Source: a bacterium (GTDB taxonomy: Bacteria > Actinomycetota > Acidimicrobiia > Acidimicrobiales > Bin134). Taken from it: DNA of 64,000 nucleotides. A model generated the notes under the pieces. The model worked only from the letters and a program-made list of their open reading frames with translations. It did not search any database and was not told where the DNA came from. The position numbers and the translations under genes are program-made. Of the stretch, positions 51,954 through 60,313 are shown in pieces (positions within the stretch are counted from its first letter, which is position 1; each line of letters begins with the position of its first letter). The stretch lies in assembly GCA_026709025.1 (NCBI GenBank), contig JAPOTT010000003.1:1-64000 (forward strand), in the 5' to 3' direction.

Positions 51954-54900
51954 GTGGCAGTGGCCCATCGCCTTGTTGAGCTTATTTTTCCAGTTGGTAG
52001 CAGCCGCAGACAGATAGCAGCACACCTTAAGCAGCGTGTCAAGCAGCGTGTTGCACGCATGTTTGCAACGGTTCTAGCCAGACGCTCACAATCTCGGCCA
52101 ATACCTGATGCTGTTTCGCAGTCGCAGCAAGCGCCGCAGTCGCAGCAAGGTTCCCAGTCGCAGCAAGTGCCGCAGCCGCAGCAAGCGCCCGCCGGGGTGA
52201 CCTATCAGCAGTGGTGGTGTCGGCTGCCGCCAGATAGCAGCGTGTTGGATATACAAAAGGGCTGGTATAGCCAATGGGTGCGTCCAACCACGGTATGGGT
52301 GTTGGTGGTTGCTGATGGAGGTGATGTGGACACAACACAACGCTGGCTACATCAGCAATCGTGGGGCGCAACCGAGATGTTGGTAGTTACCCCTCAGGAC
52401 ATGGGAAGAGAACTAAGCCGGTTGCACCTTGAACACTCACAAGACATGGTTGTGGTGTTGCGGGCTGGGGATGTTTTGCGCCCTGATGCTGCGTTTCGGA
52501 TTGCTCAGGCAGTATGGCGAGACCCCTGGCTGGAGTTGGTGTACTGGGATCACGACCTAACCCCGCTAGCCGACGTGTGGGCGTGGCACCTAGATGGTAT
52601 GCCCGAGGGGGTTTATTTTGGGGACGATCTAGAGGGCATAAGCCAACCCCGCCTCAAGCCAGAATGGTCGCCCGATTTGCTGGTTTGTGCCAACTACATC
52701 GGGCGGGCTTTTGCTGTACGGGCACGCCAACTCTCCGCTGAGGTGGTACAGGGATTTGAGGGCATAGCTAGCGATGACGATCTAGCCTGGTGGGCTTTGC
52801 TGTTGAGCTTGGATGTAGGCCCACAACAGGTAAGCCGTCTGGCGGCGGTGCTCCAAGCTCAGCGGGTGGCAGATGTACATTACGGTGAGCGTCACGAGGC
52901 TTTGGTAGACGGCTGGCTCAACAAACATGGTTGGGCAGCAAAGGCTGAGGCCACCGATTGCGGCATCAAGCTCAACTGGGCAACTCAACAGGCAACAACA
53001 GTGAGCATCATTGTCCCTACTTGTCATAACCGGGAGATGCTGCAAGGGTGCTTTGAGCTGATTCGCTCTGCTTCGTATTCTGGCAGTCAGCCCACTGGCA
53101 GTAAGCCCACCAGAAGTAAGCCCACTGGCAGTAAGCCCACTGGTATTGAGCTGATCATCGTGGACAACGGCGGCCGCAACGCTGCCAACGAGACATGGTA
53201 CCGGGATCAGGCCGCCGACCTAAACCCTCAGATCATCTGGTGGGACGAGCCGTTCAACTACTCCGCGGTGAACAATCGGGCTGCGAGCCGCGCCAATGGA
53301 GATGTGCTGGTGTTCTTGAACGACGACACCTTTGTTGGTCACCCCGACTGGCTCCAAAATCTTGTCGGCTGGGCGCAGCGCCCTGAGATCGGCGTGGTCG
53401 GGCTTCAGCTTCTGGGCACCGATGGCATGATTCAGCACGGCGGGGTGGTTATCGGGATGACCGGTTTGGCGGGCCATCTGTTCTGTGGCATGGCTCCGCA
53501 TTCCGAGAGCCTCATGGGGCCCACCGATTGGACTCGTAACACGGTGGCAGTGACCGGAGCCTGCTTAGCCGTGCGCCGCTCGGTGTTTAGAGAGGTGGGT
53601 GGGTTTGACGAGCGTATGGAGCTGTGCGGCAGCGATGTGGTGCTCGGATTGCGGGCATATGGGGCCGGTTACCGCAACGTGGTTAGCGCGGTTACCCCCA
53701 TCGGCCATCGTGAGTCGGCAACTAGGGGTTCAGACATTCCCGAGGGCGATGTGTTCGCTAGCTATTGGAGCTATCAGCGCTGGCTGATGGGGGGTGATCC
53801 CTACTTTTCCCCCAACCTCAGCGCTGGGCATCCCGAGCCGAGGATTTGTTGCGAGTCCAAGCCTGGCGTGCTGACGAGGCTCACCGAAATGTTAGGTCGG
53901 CCCATGGAGATTTTCTATCAGCGCAACGAGACAGGGGAGGCCCACGTCCTGTCGGTGGTTGCTGAGGCCGACCGGGAGCTTGCCGAATCGGTGCGCCGCG
54001 GGCATCGGGCGGTGCGGGGCCGTCACCAGGTGAAAACGGTTAACTGGTTCGTGCCTGAGTTTCAAAACCCGTTCTACGGTGGCATCCACACCGTGTTCCG
54101 ACTGGCCGACCATCTCGCTGCTAACCACGGGGTGCAGAACCGGTTCATGGTTATGGCCGGTCCCACAGGCCACGACGAGCGGTGGTATCGGTCGGGGATC
54201 ACCGCTGCTTTCAGTTCTCTGGCCGACAGCCCCATCAGCTACCACGACTCCGTTGCCTTTGATCCCTGCAGCGTCCCACCCGCTGATGCTGCCATCGCCA
54301 CCATGTGGAACACCGCCTATTTCGCGGCCCGTACCCCCGCTCAGACCCGTCGCTTCTACCTGATCCAAGACTTTGAGCCCATGTTCTACCCGGCGGGCAC
54401 GCTCTATGCCTTGGCCGAGCACAGTTACCGGCTAGGGCTCTACGGGCTGTGCAACACCGGCCATCTGGCCGACTTGTACAGGGATCGGTACGGGGGAACG
54501 GCTCGTCATTTCTGGCCTGCAGTGGACACCTCCATCTTCCACGCCCGCAACCGCATTGCGCCCGATACCGACCGACAAGCAAGTTCTGATCGACCGGCAA
54601 CCGTGTTCATCTACGCCCGCCCCGGCCACCTACGCAACTGCTGGGAGCTTGCTGCTCGGGCAGTGCGCCTCTTGAAGGAAGAGTTGGCCGAAGGTGTTCG
54701 CATCGTTACTGCGGGGTCGTGGGCCTTCCCCGAACACATGGACTCCCTCATAACCCATTTAGGCCAGTTGGACTACGCCGAAACCGGGCCGCTGTATCGC
54801 ACCTGCGACATCGGCGTGGCGCTCACCACCTCCGAACATCCTTCCTATCTGCCGTTGGAGCTGATGGCTTGTGGCACCGCGGTGGTGGCATTCGAGAACC

Positions 54901-55121
54901 CAGCAGGGGAGTGGCTGCTGCGCCATAACCACAACTGCATGCAGTCGCCCCAGACTGCCGATGCGCTGGCAGCCGAGATCGCGGCACTGGTGCGCGATCC
55001 TGTTCGCCGCCAGCGCCTAGCCGCACAGGGCGTGGCTGACATCACCGCTCGCCACGCCAGCTGGCAGCAGAATCTGGCTGGCGTGTACGAGCATCTGTGC
55101 GATCCCGAGCCGCAAACATGA
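51954..55121 (+). CDS. Large multidomain glycosyltransferase (GT2 plus WsaF-like GT)
   Basis: A 1,055-residue protein (GTG start). Residues about 90-330 resemble a degenerate GT-A domain. Residues about 345-620 are a GT2 domain (VSIIVPTCHNREML, ELIIVDNGG, NDDTFVGHPDW, VTGACLAVRRSVFREVGGFDE). Residues about 690-1050 are a GT-B domain like the WsaF rhamnosyltransferase (FYGGIHTVFRLADHL, YLIQDFEPMFYPAGT, TSEHPSYLPLELMACGTAVV). Two in-frame minisatellites lie in linkers (52119-52190 and 53082-53141). The rml genes upstream suggest rhamnose donors. The stop overlaps the exporter permease as ATGA. C-ending codons become more common from about 53150, hinting at a mosaic gene. Confidence 0.85.
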   Translation: MAVAHRLVELIFPVGSSRRQIAAHLKQRVKQRVARMFATVLARRSQSRPIPDAVSQSQQAPQSQQGSQSQQVPQPQQAPAGVTYQQWWCRLPPDSSVLDIQKGWYSQWVRPTTVWVLVVADGGDVDTTQRWLHQQSWGATEMLVVTPQDMGRELSRLHLEHSQDMVVVLRAGDVLRPDAAFRIAQAVWRDPWLELVYWDHDLTPLADVWAWHLDGMPEGVYFGDDLEGISQPRLKPEWSPDLLVCANYIGRAFAVRARQLSAEVVQGFEGIASDDDLAWWALLLSLDVGPQQVSRLAAVLQAQRVADVHYGERHEALVDGWLNKHGWAAKAEATDCGIKLNWATQQATTVSIIVPTCHNREMLQGCFELIRSASYSGSQPTGSKPTRSKPTGSKPTGIELIIVDNGGRNAANETWYRDQAADLNPQIIWWDEPFNYSAVNNRAASRANGDVLVFLNDDTFVGHPDWLQNLVGWAQRPEIGVVGLQLLGTDGMIQHGGVVIGMTGLAGHLFCGMAPHSESLMGPTDWTRNTVAVTGACLAVRRSVFREVGGFDERMELCGSDVVLGLRAYGAGYRNVVSAVTPIGHRESATRGSDIPEGDVFASYWSYQRWLMGGDPYFSPNLSAGHPEPRICCESKPGVLTRLTEMLGRPMEIFYQRNETGEAHVLSVVAEADRELAESVRRGHRAVRGRHQVKTVNWFVPEFQNPFYGGIHTVFRLADHLAANHGVQNRFMVMAGPTGHDERWYRSGITAAFSSLADSPISYHDSVAFDPCSVPPADAAIATMWNTAYFAARTPAQTRRFYLIQDFEPMFYPAGTLYALAEHSYRLGLYGLCNTGHLADLYRDRYGGTARHFWPAVDTSIFHARNRIAPDTDRQASSDRPATVFIYARPGHLRNCWELAARAVRLLKEELAEGVRIVTAGSWAFPEHMDSLITHLGQLDYAETGPLYRTCDIGVALTTSEHPSYLPLELMACGTAVVAFENPAGEWLLRHNHNCMQSPQTADALAAEIAALVRDPVRRQRLAAQGVADITARHASWQQNLAGVYEHLCDPEPQT
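52119..52190 (+). repeat. 18-bp x 4 in-frame minisatellite (QSQQ linker)
   Basis: Four units of the type CAGTCGCAGCAAGCGCCG at 52119, 52137, 52155 and 52173 encode a Gln/Ser/Pro linker near the N-terminus of the large glycosyltransferase. Units differ at one to four positions. Confidence 0.9.
53082..53141 (+). repeat. 15-bp x 4 in-frame minisatellite (GSKPT linker)
   Basis: Four units of the type GGCAGTAAGCCCACT encode GSQPT, GSKPT, RSKPT and GSKPT, inserted between SASYS and IELIIVDNGG at the start of the GT2 domain. Confidence 0.9.
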
Positions 55122-55954
55122 AACAGATGGGCACTGTGGTGGGCCGAGGTGGCGCGCTGGAGATATGGGGCTACCGGGAGCTGATCGGCCGCTTGGTGCA
55201 GCGGGAGCTAGGGGCGCGCTACAAGCGCTCGGTGCTGGGCTGGCTGTGGTCGATGCTCAACCCCGCGGCCACCCTGGGCATTTACGCTCTGGTCTTCGGC
55301 GTGTTGTTAAAGTTTGAGCCCCCTCGTGCTGGCAACGGCCGCTTCGACAACTTCGCCCTCTACCTCTTTTGCGCTTTGGTTATGTGGAACGCCTTCTACG
55401 GGGTGATAACCGGAGCCATGAACGCACTGTTAGATCTGGGGTCGCTTTTGGGCAAGGTGTACTTTCCGCCTGAGGCACCGGCTGTGGCAGCCCTGTTCAC
55501 AGTTTTGTTTCAGGCGGTGGTGGAAGCCTCCATCTTGATGCTGATATTCGTCTGTCTCGTCAATGTGAGCTGGACTTTCCTGTTGTGGCCGGTGCTTTTG
55601 CTGTTGCTCTCGGTGTTCGCTTTGGGGATTGGGCTCGTGCTAAGCGTGTGGAATGTGCGCTATCGCGACGTGGGCTACCTTTCTACCATTGCTTTGCAGT
55701 TCCTCTTTTATGTGACCCCCATCGTCTACCCGCTGTCGCTGATTCCCGAGCGGGCCATGGGGCTGCCGATGCGAGACATCATCAGGCTGAACCCATTATC
55801 GCAGTTCACCGAGGCTTCCCGAGAGCTCCTGTATGGGCTGGACTGGCCCGGTCTGCTCCGGTTGGCGCTAATGGCTTTGATCTCACTGGCAGTGGGTGCG
55901 ACAGGATGGCTGATGTTTAAGGCTCACACTCGAGACATTGCTGAGGAGCTATAG
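55118..55954 (+). CDS. Polysaccharide ABC exporter permease (Wzm/TagG-like)
   Basis: A 278-residue ABC-2 permease with six helices. RELGARYKRSVLGWLWSMLNP at the N-terminus and LNPLSQFTEASRELLYG before the last helix are hallmarks of O-antigen and teichoic acid exporters. ATG 55118 overlaps the glycosyltransferase stop (ATGA), so the extended in-frame start at 55097 is rejected. It exports a lipid-linked glycan with the ATPase that follows. Confidence 0.9.
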   Translation: MKQMGTVVGRGGALEIWGYRELIGRLVQRELGARYKRSVLGWLWSMLNPAATLGIYALVFGVLLKFEPPRAGNGRFDNFALYLFCALVMWNAFYGVITGAMNALLDLGSLLGKVYFPPEAPAVAALFTVLFQAVVEASILMLIFVCLVNVSWTFLLWPVLLLLLSVFALGIGLVLSVWNVRYRDVGYLSTIALQFLFYVTPIVYPLSLIPERAMGLPMRDIIRLNPLSQFTEASRELLYGLDWPGLLRLALMALISLAVGATGWLMFKAHTRDIAEEL

Positions 55955-55957
55955 CTG

Positions 55958-57196
55958 ATGGGTGGCAGCGTAGGTGAGCATGCAGTGGTTGTGGAAGGGG
56001 TGTCTAAGCGCTTCCGGCTTACTCCAGACCGGCCCCTCAGCTTGAAGGAGGCATGGATGGGGTTGCGCGCTGGATCGCCCCGAGGTACCCGCCGAGCGCG
56101 CCACGAGCCTTTCTGGGCCCTCCGTGACGTAACCTTAGCGGTGCCCCGAGGCTCGATGTATGGGCTGGTTGGGCGCAACGGGTCGGGCAAGTCCACCCTG
56201 TTGCGGGTGATGGCCGGGATATATCGGCCCACTGAGGGTTGCGTGGAGGCTAGCGGCCGCACGTCTGCCTTGTTGGAGCTAGGAGCCGGATTCCACCCAG
56301 CCTTGAGCGGGCGGGAGAACATCTACCTCAACGCCTCGGTGCTAGGGGTGCCGAAAGCGGAGATTGATCAGCGGGTGGAGCAGATCGTAGAGTTCGCTGG
56401 CCTTGAGGATTTCATCGACCACCCAGTGAAGATCTACTCCAGCGGCATGTATGTGCGGCTGGGCTTCGCGGTGGCCGTTCACGTGGATCCTGAGATCTTA
56501 ATCGTAGACGAGGTGGTGGCCGTGGGTGACGAGGAGTTCCAGCACCGCTGCTTCAGCCACTTGAAGTCGCTGCGATCTCAGGGGGTGACCATCGTGCTGG
56601 TAAGCCACGATCTGGGGATGCTGCGGGCCAACTGTGATCAGATGGCATGGCTCAACCGCGGGCAGTTAGCCGCAGTGGGCGATCCTGCGGAGGTGGTCAA
56701 CGCTTACCTTGATACCATCGACACCGAGGGGGCTGCTTCGGTGGGCCACCGCTCCCGCCCCGACGGTGAGCTAGAAACCCCAATGCGTATTGCGAACCTG
56801 GAGTTCTTAGACGAGGCCGGGCATCGGCCCCAGTCGTTTGCCTCGGGTGCCCCGCTGGTAGTGCGCATCCACTACACCGCATCTGAGCCCATCGAGGATC
56901 CAGTGTTCTCCTTAGGGTTTTACGACCGAAACAACCTTCATCTGGCTGGCCCTCGCTCTCATATTGGTGGGTTCCGCCCCGGTCGGCTCCACGGCGAGGG
57001 GTGGGTGGAGTATCACCTACCCCGCATTCCGTTTCGTTCTGGCGCACTGCATGTGAATGCCGCAGTGCAGGATTCGGATGCCTCGTTCCTCTATGACCGG
57101 CGGGCCCGGGAGTTCTGGCTACAGATCTCCGGTGAGCCCGACCCGGCGGCTAACGGGTTGTTGAACTTGGAGGGCGACTGGCGGTCGGGAGCCTGA
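55958..57196 (+). CDS. Polysaccharide ABC exporter ATPase with C-terminal glycan-binding domain (Wzt-like)
   Basis: A 412-residue protein. The nucleotide-binding domain has Walker A GRNGSGKST (about 72-80), ELGAGFHPALSGRENIY, signature YSSGMYVRLGFA (about 160), Walker B ILIVDEVVAVGD (about 179) and H-loop LVSHD. Residues 265-412 form a Wzt-C-like beta-sandwich (VVRIHYTASEPIEDPVFSLG...FRSGALHVNAAVQD). In E. coli O8/O9a this domain recognises the capped end of the finished glycan, so a terminating cap is expected here too; the next gene is a candidate enzyme for it. Confidence 0.9.
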   Translation: MGGSVGEHAVVVEGVSKRFRLTPDRPLSLKEAWMGLRAGSPRGTRRARHEPFWALRDVTLAVPRGSMYGLVGRNGSGKSTLLRVMAGIYRPTEGCVEASGRTSALLELGAGFHPALSGRENIYLNASVLGVPKAEIDQRVEQIVEFAGLEDFIDHPVKIYSSGMYVRLGFAVAVHVDPEILIVDEVVAVGDEEFQHRCFSHLKSLRSQGVTIVLVSHDLGMLRANCDQMAWLNRGQLAAVGDPAEVVNAYLDTIDTEGAASVGHRSRPDGELETPMRIANLEFLDEAGHRPQSFASGAPLVVRIHYTASEPIEDPVFSLGFYDRNNLHLAGPRSHIGGFRPGRLHGEGWVEYHLPRIPFRSGALHVNAAVQDSDASFLYDRRAREFWLQISGEPDPAANGLLNLEGDWRSGA

Positions 57197-57207
57197 GGTG
57201 CGCGGCA

Positions 57208-59184
57208 ATGTCTGCTGAATCTCTGTCTGCTGAGCCTCTGTCTGCTGAGTCTCTGGCGGTTGACATGATCGGCGGTTCGTTGCAGTATGCGGACGGGGCC
57301 GAGGCTGAGCTGCTGGCGCTGCTTTGTGCCGCAGAGGATCGCCGGGTGGGGTCAGACGAGCTGGCCTCGGCGGTGCGTGACTGGCCCACCGCTTACCACC
57401 TAGCGCCAGAGCGGGCTGTGCTTTTGGCCCCGATTGTTATTAGCTCGGGAGATCAGGTGCTCGACATCGGGGCGGGCTCGGGGGTTAACACCCGAATTTG
57501 TGCCGATCAAGGGGCGACGGTGACCGCAGTGGAGGGCAGCGCGGCGCGAGCCGAGCTGATTGCCCATCGCTGTGCCGGGCTCGACACAGTACGAGTGCTG
57601 TGCGGGCCGTTTGATGGGCTAGGAGACAAAGAGCGTGGCATCTACAACGTGGTTTTGATGGTGGGGGTGCTGGAATACGCTGGCACCCCTTCAGGTGGGG
57701 GCGCTGGGCCCATGGCACTGCTCAGCCGAGCGGTTGATGCCCTAGCCCCCGGTGGTGTGCTGGTGCTAGCCATTGAGAACCGTCTCGGACTCAAGTACTT
57801 GCTGGGCTTTCCCGAAGATCATCTGGGGTTGCCGTGGGCCGGTTTTGAGGGTTACAGCGCAGGGCAGCCCACCACCTGGTCGCGGCGGGAACTGGCTCAA
57901 ATGTTGGCTTCTGTTGGGCTGTCGGCGCAGAAGTGGCTGTTCCCGTTTCCAGATTACAAGCTGCCCACTTCGGTGTTGGCCGAGGAGGTGTACGAGCATC
58001 CCGAGTGTGTGGACATGGTGGATCAGATTGTGGGCCACCCCACAGCTAGCGAGCATTTCCAGCCGGTTCTAGTGGCAGATGACCGGGCTGCACACCGGGC
58101 TTTTTTGGCTGCCGGACTGGGACCAGAGATGGCTAACTCCTTTTTGGTAGTGGCAGGTCGGAGCCCACAAGCGGTGCAAAAGCGGGTAGATCCTGCGGCG
58201 TTGGCCTGGCGAGTGGCTCCTGATCGGCGCTGGCGCTGGAGGCAGCAGGCGGTTTTCGCTGAATCGGAACGAGGGCTGGTGGTGCAGCGCCGTTTGGCAG
58301 ACCAGAACAGGGCATCTGATTTTGAAGGCTGGTTGGGGCAGGTTGAGGTGGCCGAGGAAGCCTATGTGAGCGGAAAGAACCTAGAGCAATGTCTGCTGGA
58401 GTGTGCCCGCAACGGCGATGCCACAGGCATAGCTGAGCTGTTGTTCAGCTGGCGGGCGGTGTTGGCCACTCATGAAACACCGGTAGCTACAGTTGCCGCG
58501 CCCCATCCCTATCTGCCCGCCGATACCAGCAGGGCGCTGCCCCCTGAGTGGTTGGATGCTGGGCCCGACAACTTTGTTGTAACAGCCGATGGAGATCTGG
58601 AGTTTGTGGACAGGGAATGGCAGGCTGCTGGCGGTGTGGATGTCCGGTTGGCCGTGGTTCGGGGGCTGTGGAAGATGGTCTCGGCCATGCTGAGCGCCCG
58701 CTGTCATCTGCCCTGGCCACCTACGTGGAGCAACGATTACCTAGTAGCCCATCTCGGTGGGTTGATCGGTGAGGACATAGATGCTGAGCTGCTAAATCAG
58801 TGGCGGCAGGCTGAGGATGATTTAATACGCCGCGTGTACTGTCGGCCTACAGTCAGGCTGGCTGAGCTACATGATGCAGGCAGCCGCTCGCGGCTGGATC
58901 TCTTCGGGTCATCCCTAGCCCCCTACCGGCACCTAGAAAACTTGGTTCACCGCCAACAGGAGTTGATTGCCCAACTGACCAGCCTGAATGAGATGTCAGA
59001 GCATGAGGCGGCGGAGAACTTGGATGCGGCCAAAGCCCGTTTGTCTCGTGTCGAGGCTCAAGCGGGCGAGCTTCGCGCTGAGCTGGCTGAGGCCCGAGCC
59101 CGCTTGGCTCGGTTAGCCTGGCGGGAGCGCATTCATAACCGGGTCGCTGTGTTGTGTAGATGGTTCCGTGCTCGCGCCAGGTGA
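57208..59184 (+). CDS. Methyltransferase/kinase-like/coiled-coil protein (WbdD-like candidate)
   Basis: A 658-residue protein. An N-terminal SAM methyltransferase domain has QVLDIGAGSGVNTRICADQG (about 84-103), GVLEYAGT and APGGVLVLAIENRLGLKYLLG. The middle (about 330-530) has kinase-fold traces: LDAGPDNFVVTADGDLEFVD gives a D-x4-N catalytic-loop pattern and a metal-binding Asp before REW. The C-terminus (about 575-650) is a coiled coil (AKARLSRVEAQAGELRAELA). Methyltransferase, kinase and coil in this order, next to Wzm/Wzt with a glycan-binding domain, match WbdD, which caps O9a antigen and measures its length. The assignment is inference; catalytic residues need alignment. The N-terminus is a 15-bp x 3 repeat. 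Confidence 0.68.
   Translation: MSAESLSAEPLSAESLAVDMIGGSLQYADGAEAELLALLCAAEDRRVGSDELASAVRDWPTAYHLAPERAVLLAPIVISSGDQVLDIGAGSGVNTRICADQGATVTAVEGSAARAELIAHRCAGLDTVRVLCGPFDGLGDKERGIYNVVLMVGVLEYAGTPSGGGAGPMALLSRAVDALAPGGVLVLAIENRLGLKYLLGFPEDHLGLPWAGFEGYSAGQPTTWSRRELAQMLASVGLSAQKWLFPFPDYKLPTSVLAEEVYEHPECVDMVDQIVGHPTASEHFQPVLVADDRAAHRAFLAAGLGPEMANSFLVVAGRSPQAVQKRVDPAALAWRVAPDRRWRWRQQAVFAESERGLVVQRRLADQNRASDFEGWLGQVEVAEEAYVSGKNLEQCLLECARNGDATGIAELLFSWRAVLATHETPVATVAAPHPYLPADTSRALPPEWLDAGPDNFVVTADGDLEFVDREWQAAGGVDVRLAVVRGLWKMVSAMLSARCHLPWPPTWSNDYLVAHLGGLIGEDIDAELLNQWRQAEDDLIRRVYCRPTVRLAELHDAGSRSRLDLFGSSLAPYRHLENLVHRQQELIAQLTSLNEMSEHEAAENLDAAKARLSRVEAQAGELRAELAEARARLARLAWRERIHNRVAVLCRWFRARAR
57211..57255 (+). 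repeat. 15-bp x 3 in-frame repeat at the start of the WbdD-like gene
   Basis: Three units of the type TCTGCTGAGTCTCTG follow the ATG directly and encode SAESL, SAEPL and SAESL. Confidence 0.9.
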
Positions 59185-59230
59185 GGGTGCCTACAGGGTT
59201 GGTTTGGCGGGTTCTAGCCTTCGGGGTTCA

Positions 59231-59258
59231 GCTCTGGGGTTCTAGCTCTGGGGTTCTA
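59231..59258. repeat. 14-bp tandem duplication over the GT4 stop codon
   Basis: GCTCTGGGGTTCTA occurs at 59231-59244 and 59245-59258. The stop of the reverse-strand glycosyltransferase (59242-59244) is in the first copy, so the duplication repeats its last codons in the trailer. Confidence 0.9.
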
Positions 59259-60306
59259 GCAAGTCCCTCAGCGCGTCCCACATCTGCTGGCGCGTGAGCG
59301 AGATGTCGAATCGCTGGGCTGCTTTGATGCCTCGGTGGCGAAGCGTGCTTTGAAGTTTGCGATCTTTGAGCACACGGTTAATAGCGGTGGCCACCGTCAC
59401 CGGTCGCTTGTCGCTGAGCACGATGCCTGCACCGTGTAGCGTCTCGGCCACCGCAGCGGCATCGTAGGCCACAACAGGCAAGCCTTTGGCCATGGCCTCC
59501 ACTAAGGGCACGCCAAACCCCTCGTGCTCCGAAGCGCAGGCCAGCACGTCTGCCACCTGATACCAACCGAGCAGGTCTTGGTCGGACACTTTGCCAGCAA
59601 AGACAACCCGATCATTTACCCCCAGCCGCCGAGCAAGGCCCTTCAACGAGAGTAGATATTCGGGTGGAGAGGCATCGCCAACAAGCACCAGCCGCGACTT
59701 GGGCCGCAAACGAGACAGCACCGCAAACGCCGCTATGAGATCGTGCTGGCACTTGTTGGGGGCCAATCGCCCTACGAACAGCATCGTGCCGCCGTCTTCG
59801 CTAATCTTGTTGGTTGTCTCTGCATCGCCGTGGCTGAGTTGGCCATCCAACTGCCAAAGCACAGGAGATACTACTACATCATTTATGCCCAATTCCTGTA
59901 GTTCTCGGGCATTGAAAGCAGAGTCGGCAATCCCTCGACGGGTAAGTGGGGCTAGTTGGTGGAGTTGCTGCCGCCCCCGCTCAACGCTTCGGGCTAGTTC
60001 AGGCTGCCAGGCCCGAAAATATTCTGCAGGGGTGATGTTGTGGTAGTTCAGCACGATTGGAGATCTTTTGCGGATCACACACTGGGCCACTTCTGAGCCG
60101 ATTGAGTGCTGGAGAATCGAGACTTGGGCATCACACTTCCACTTCTCGATTGGGATGGTACCGCGGGTGGCGCGGGTTCTCCGCTCCACCACGATGCGAA
60201 CCTCAAACTGCTTCTCCTCTAGCAGTTCTTGAATAAGCCGAGTGTGATTGCTCGTAGCATCTGCCGATGCCATTTGGGGAATCAGTATGTCTACGGCGGG
60301 GCTCAC
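59242..60306 (-). CDS. GT4-family glycosyltransferase
   Basis: About 354 residues from GTG 60306 (VSPAVDILIPQMASADATS), which lies 8 nt after the upstream gene's stop. A longer frame to ATG 60405 would overlap that gene by 92 nt and adds an Arg/Pro-rich stretch unlike the family. NYHNITPAEYF, MLFVGRLAPNKCQHDLIAAF, VFAGKVSDQDLLGWYQVADV and ASEHEGFGVPLVEAMAKGLP show a GT-B, family 4 retaining transferase with the E-x7-E motif. Its sugar is unknown. A 14-bp tandem duplication covers its stop. Confidence 0.85.
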   Translation of the reverse strand: MSPAVDILIPQMASADATSNHTRLIQELLEEKQFEVRIVVERRTRATRGTIPIEKWKCDAQVSILQHSIGSEVAQCVIRKRSPIVLNYHNITPAEYFRAWQPELARSVERGRQQLHQLAPLTRRGIADSAFNARELQELGINDVVVSPVLWQLDGQLSHGDAETTNKISEDGGTMLFVGRLAPNKCQHDLIAAFAVLSRLRPKSRLVLVGDASPPEYLLSLKGLARRLGVNDRVVFAGKVSDQDLLGWYQVADVLACASEHEGFGVPLVEAMAKGLPVVAYDAAAVAETLHGAGIVLSDKRPVTVATAINRVLKDRKLQSTLRHRGIKAAQRFDISLTRQQMWDALRDLLEPQS

Positions 60307-60313
60307 GGTGTCG

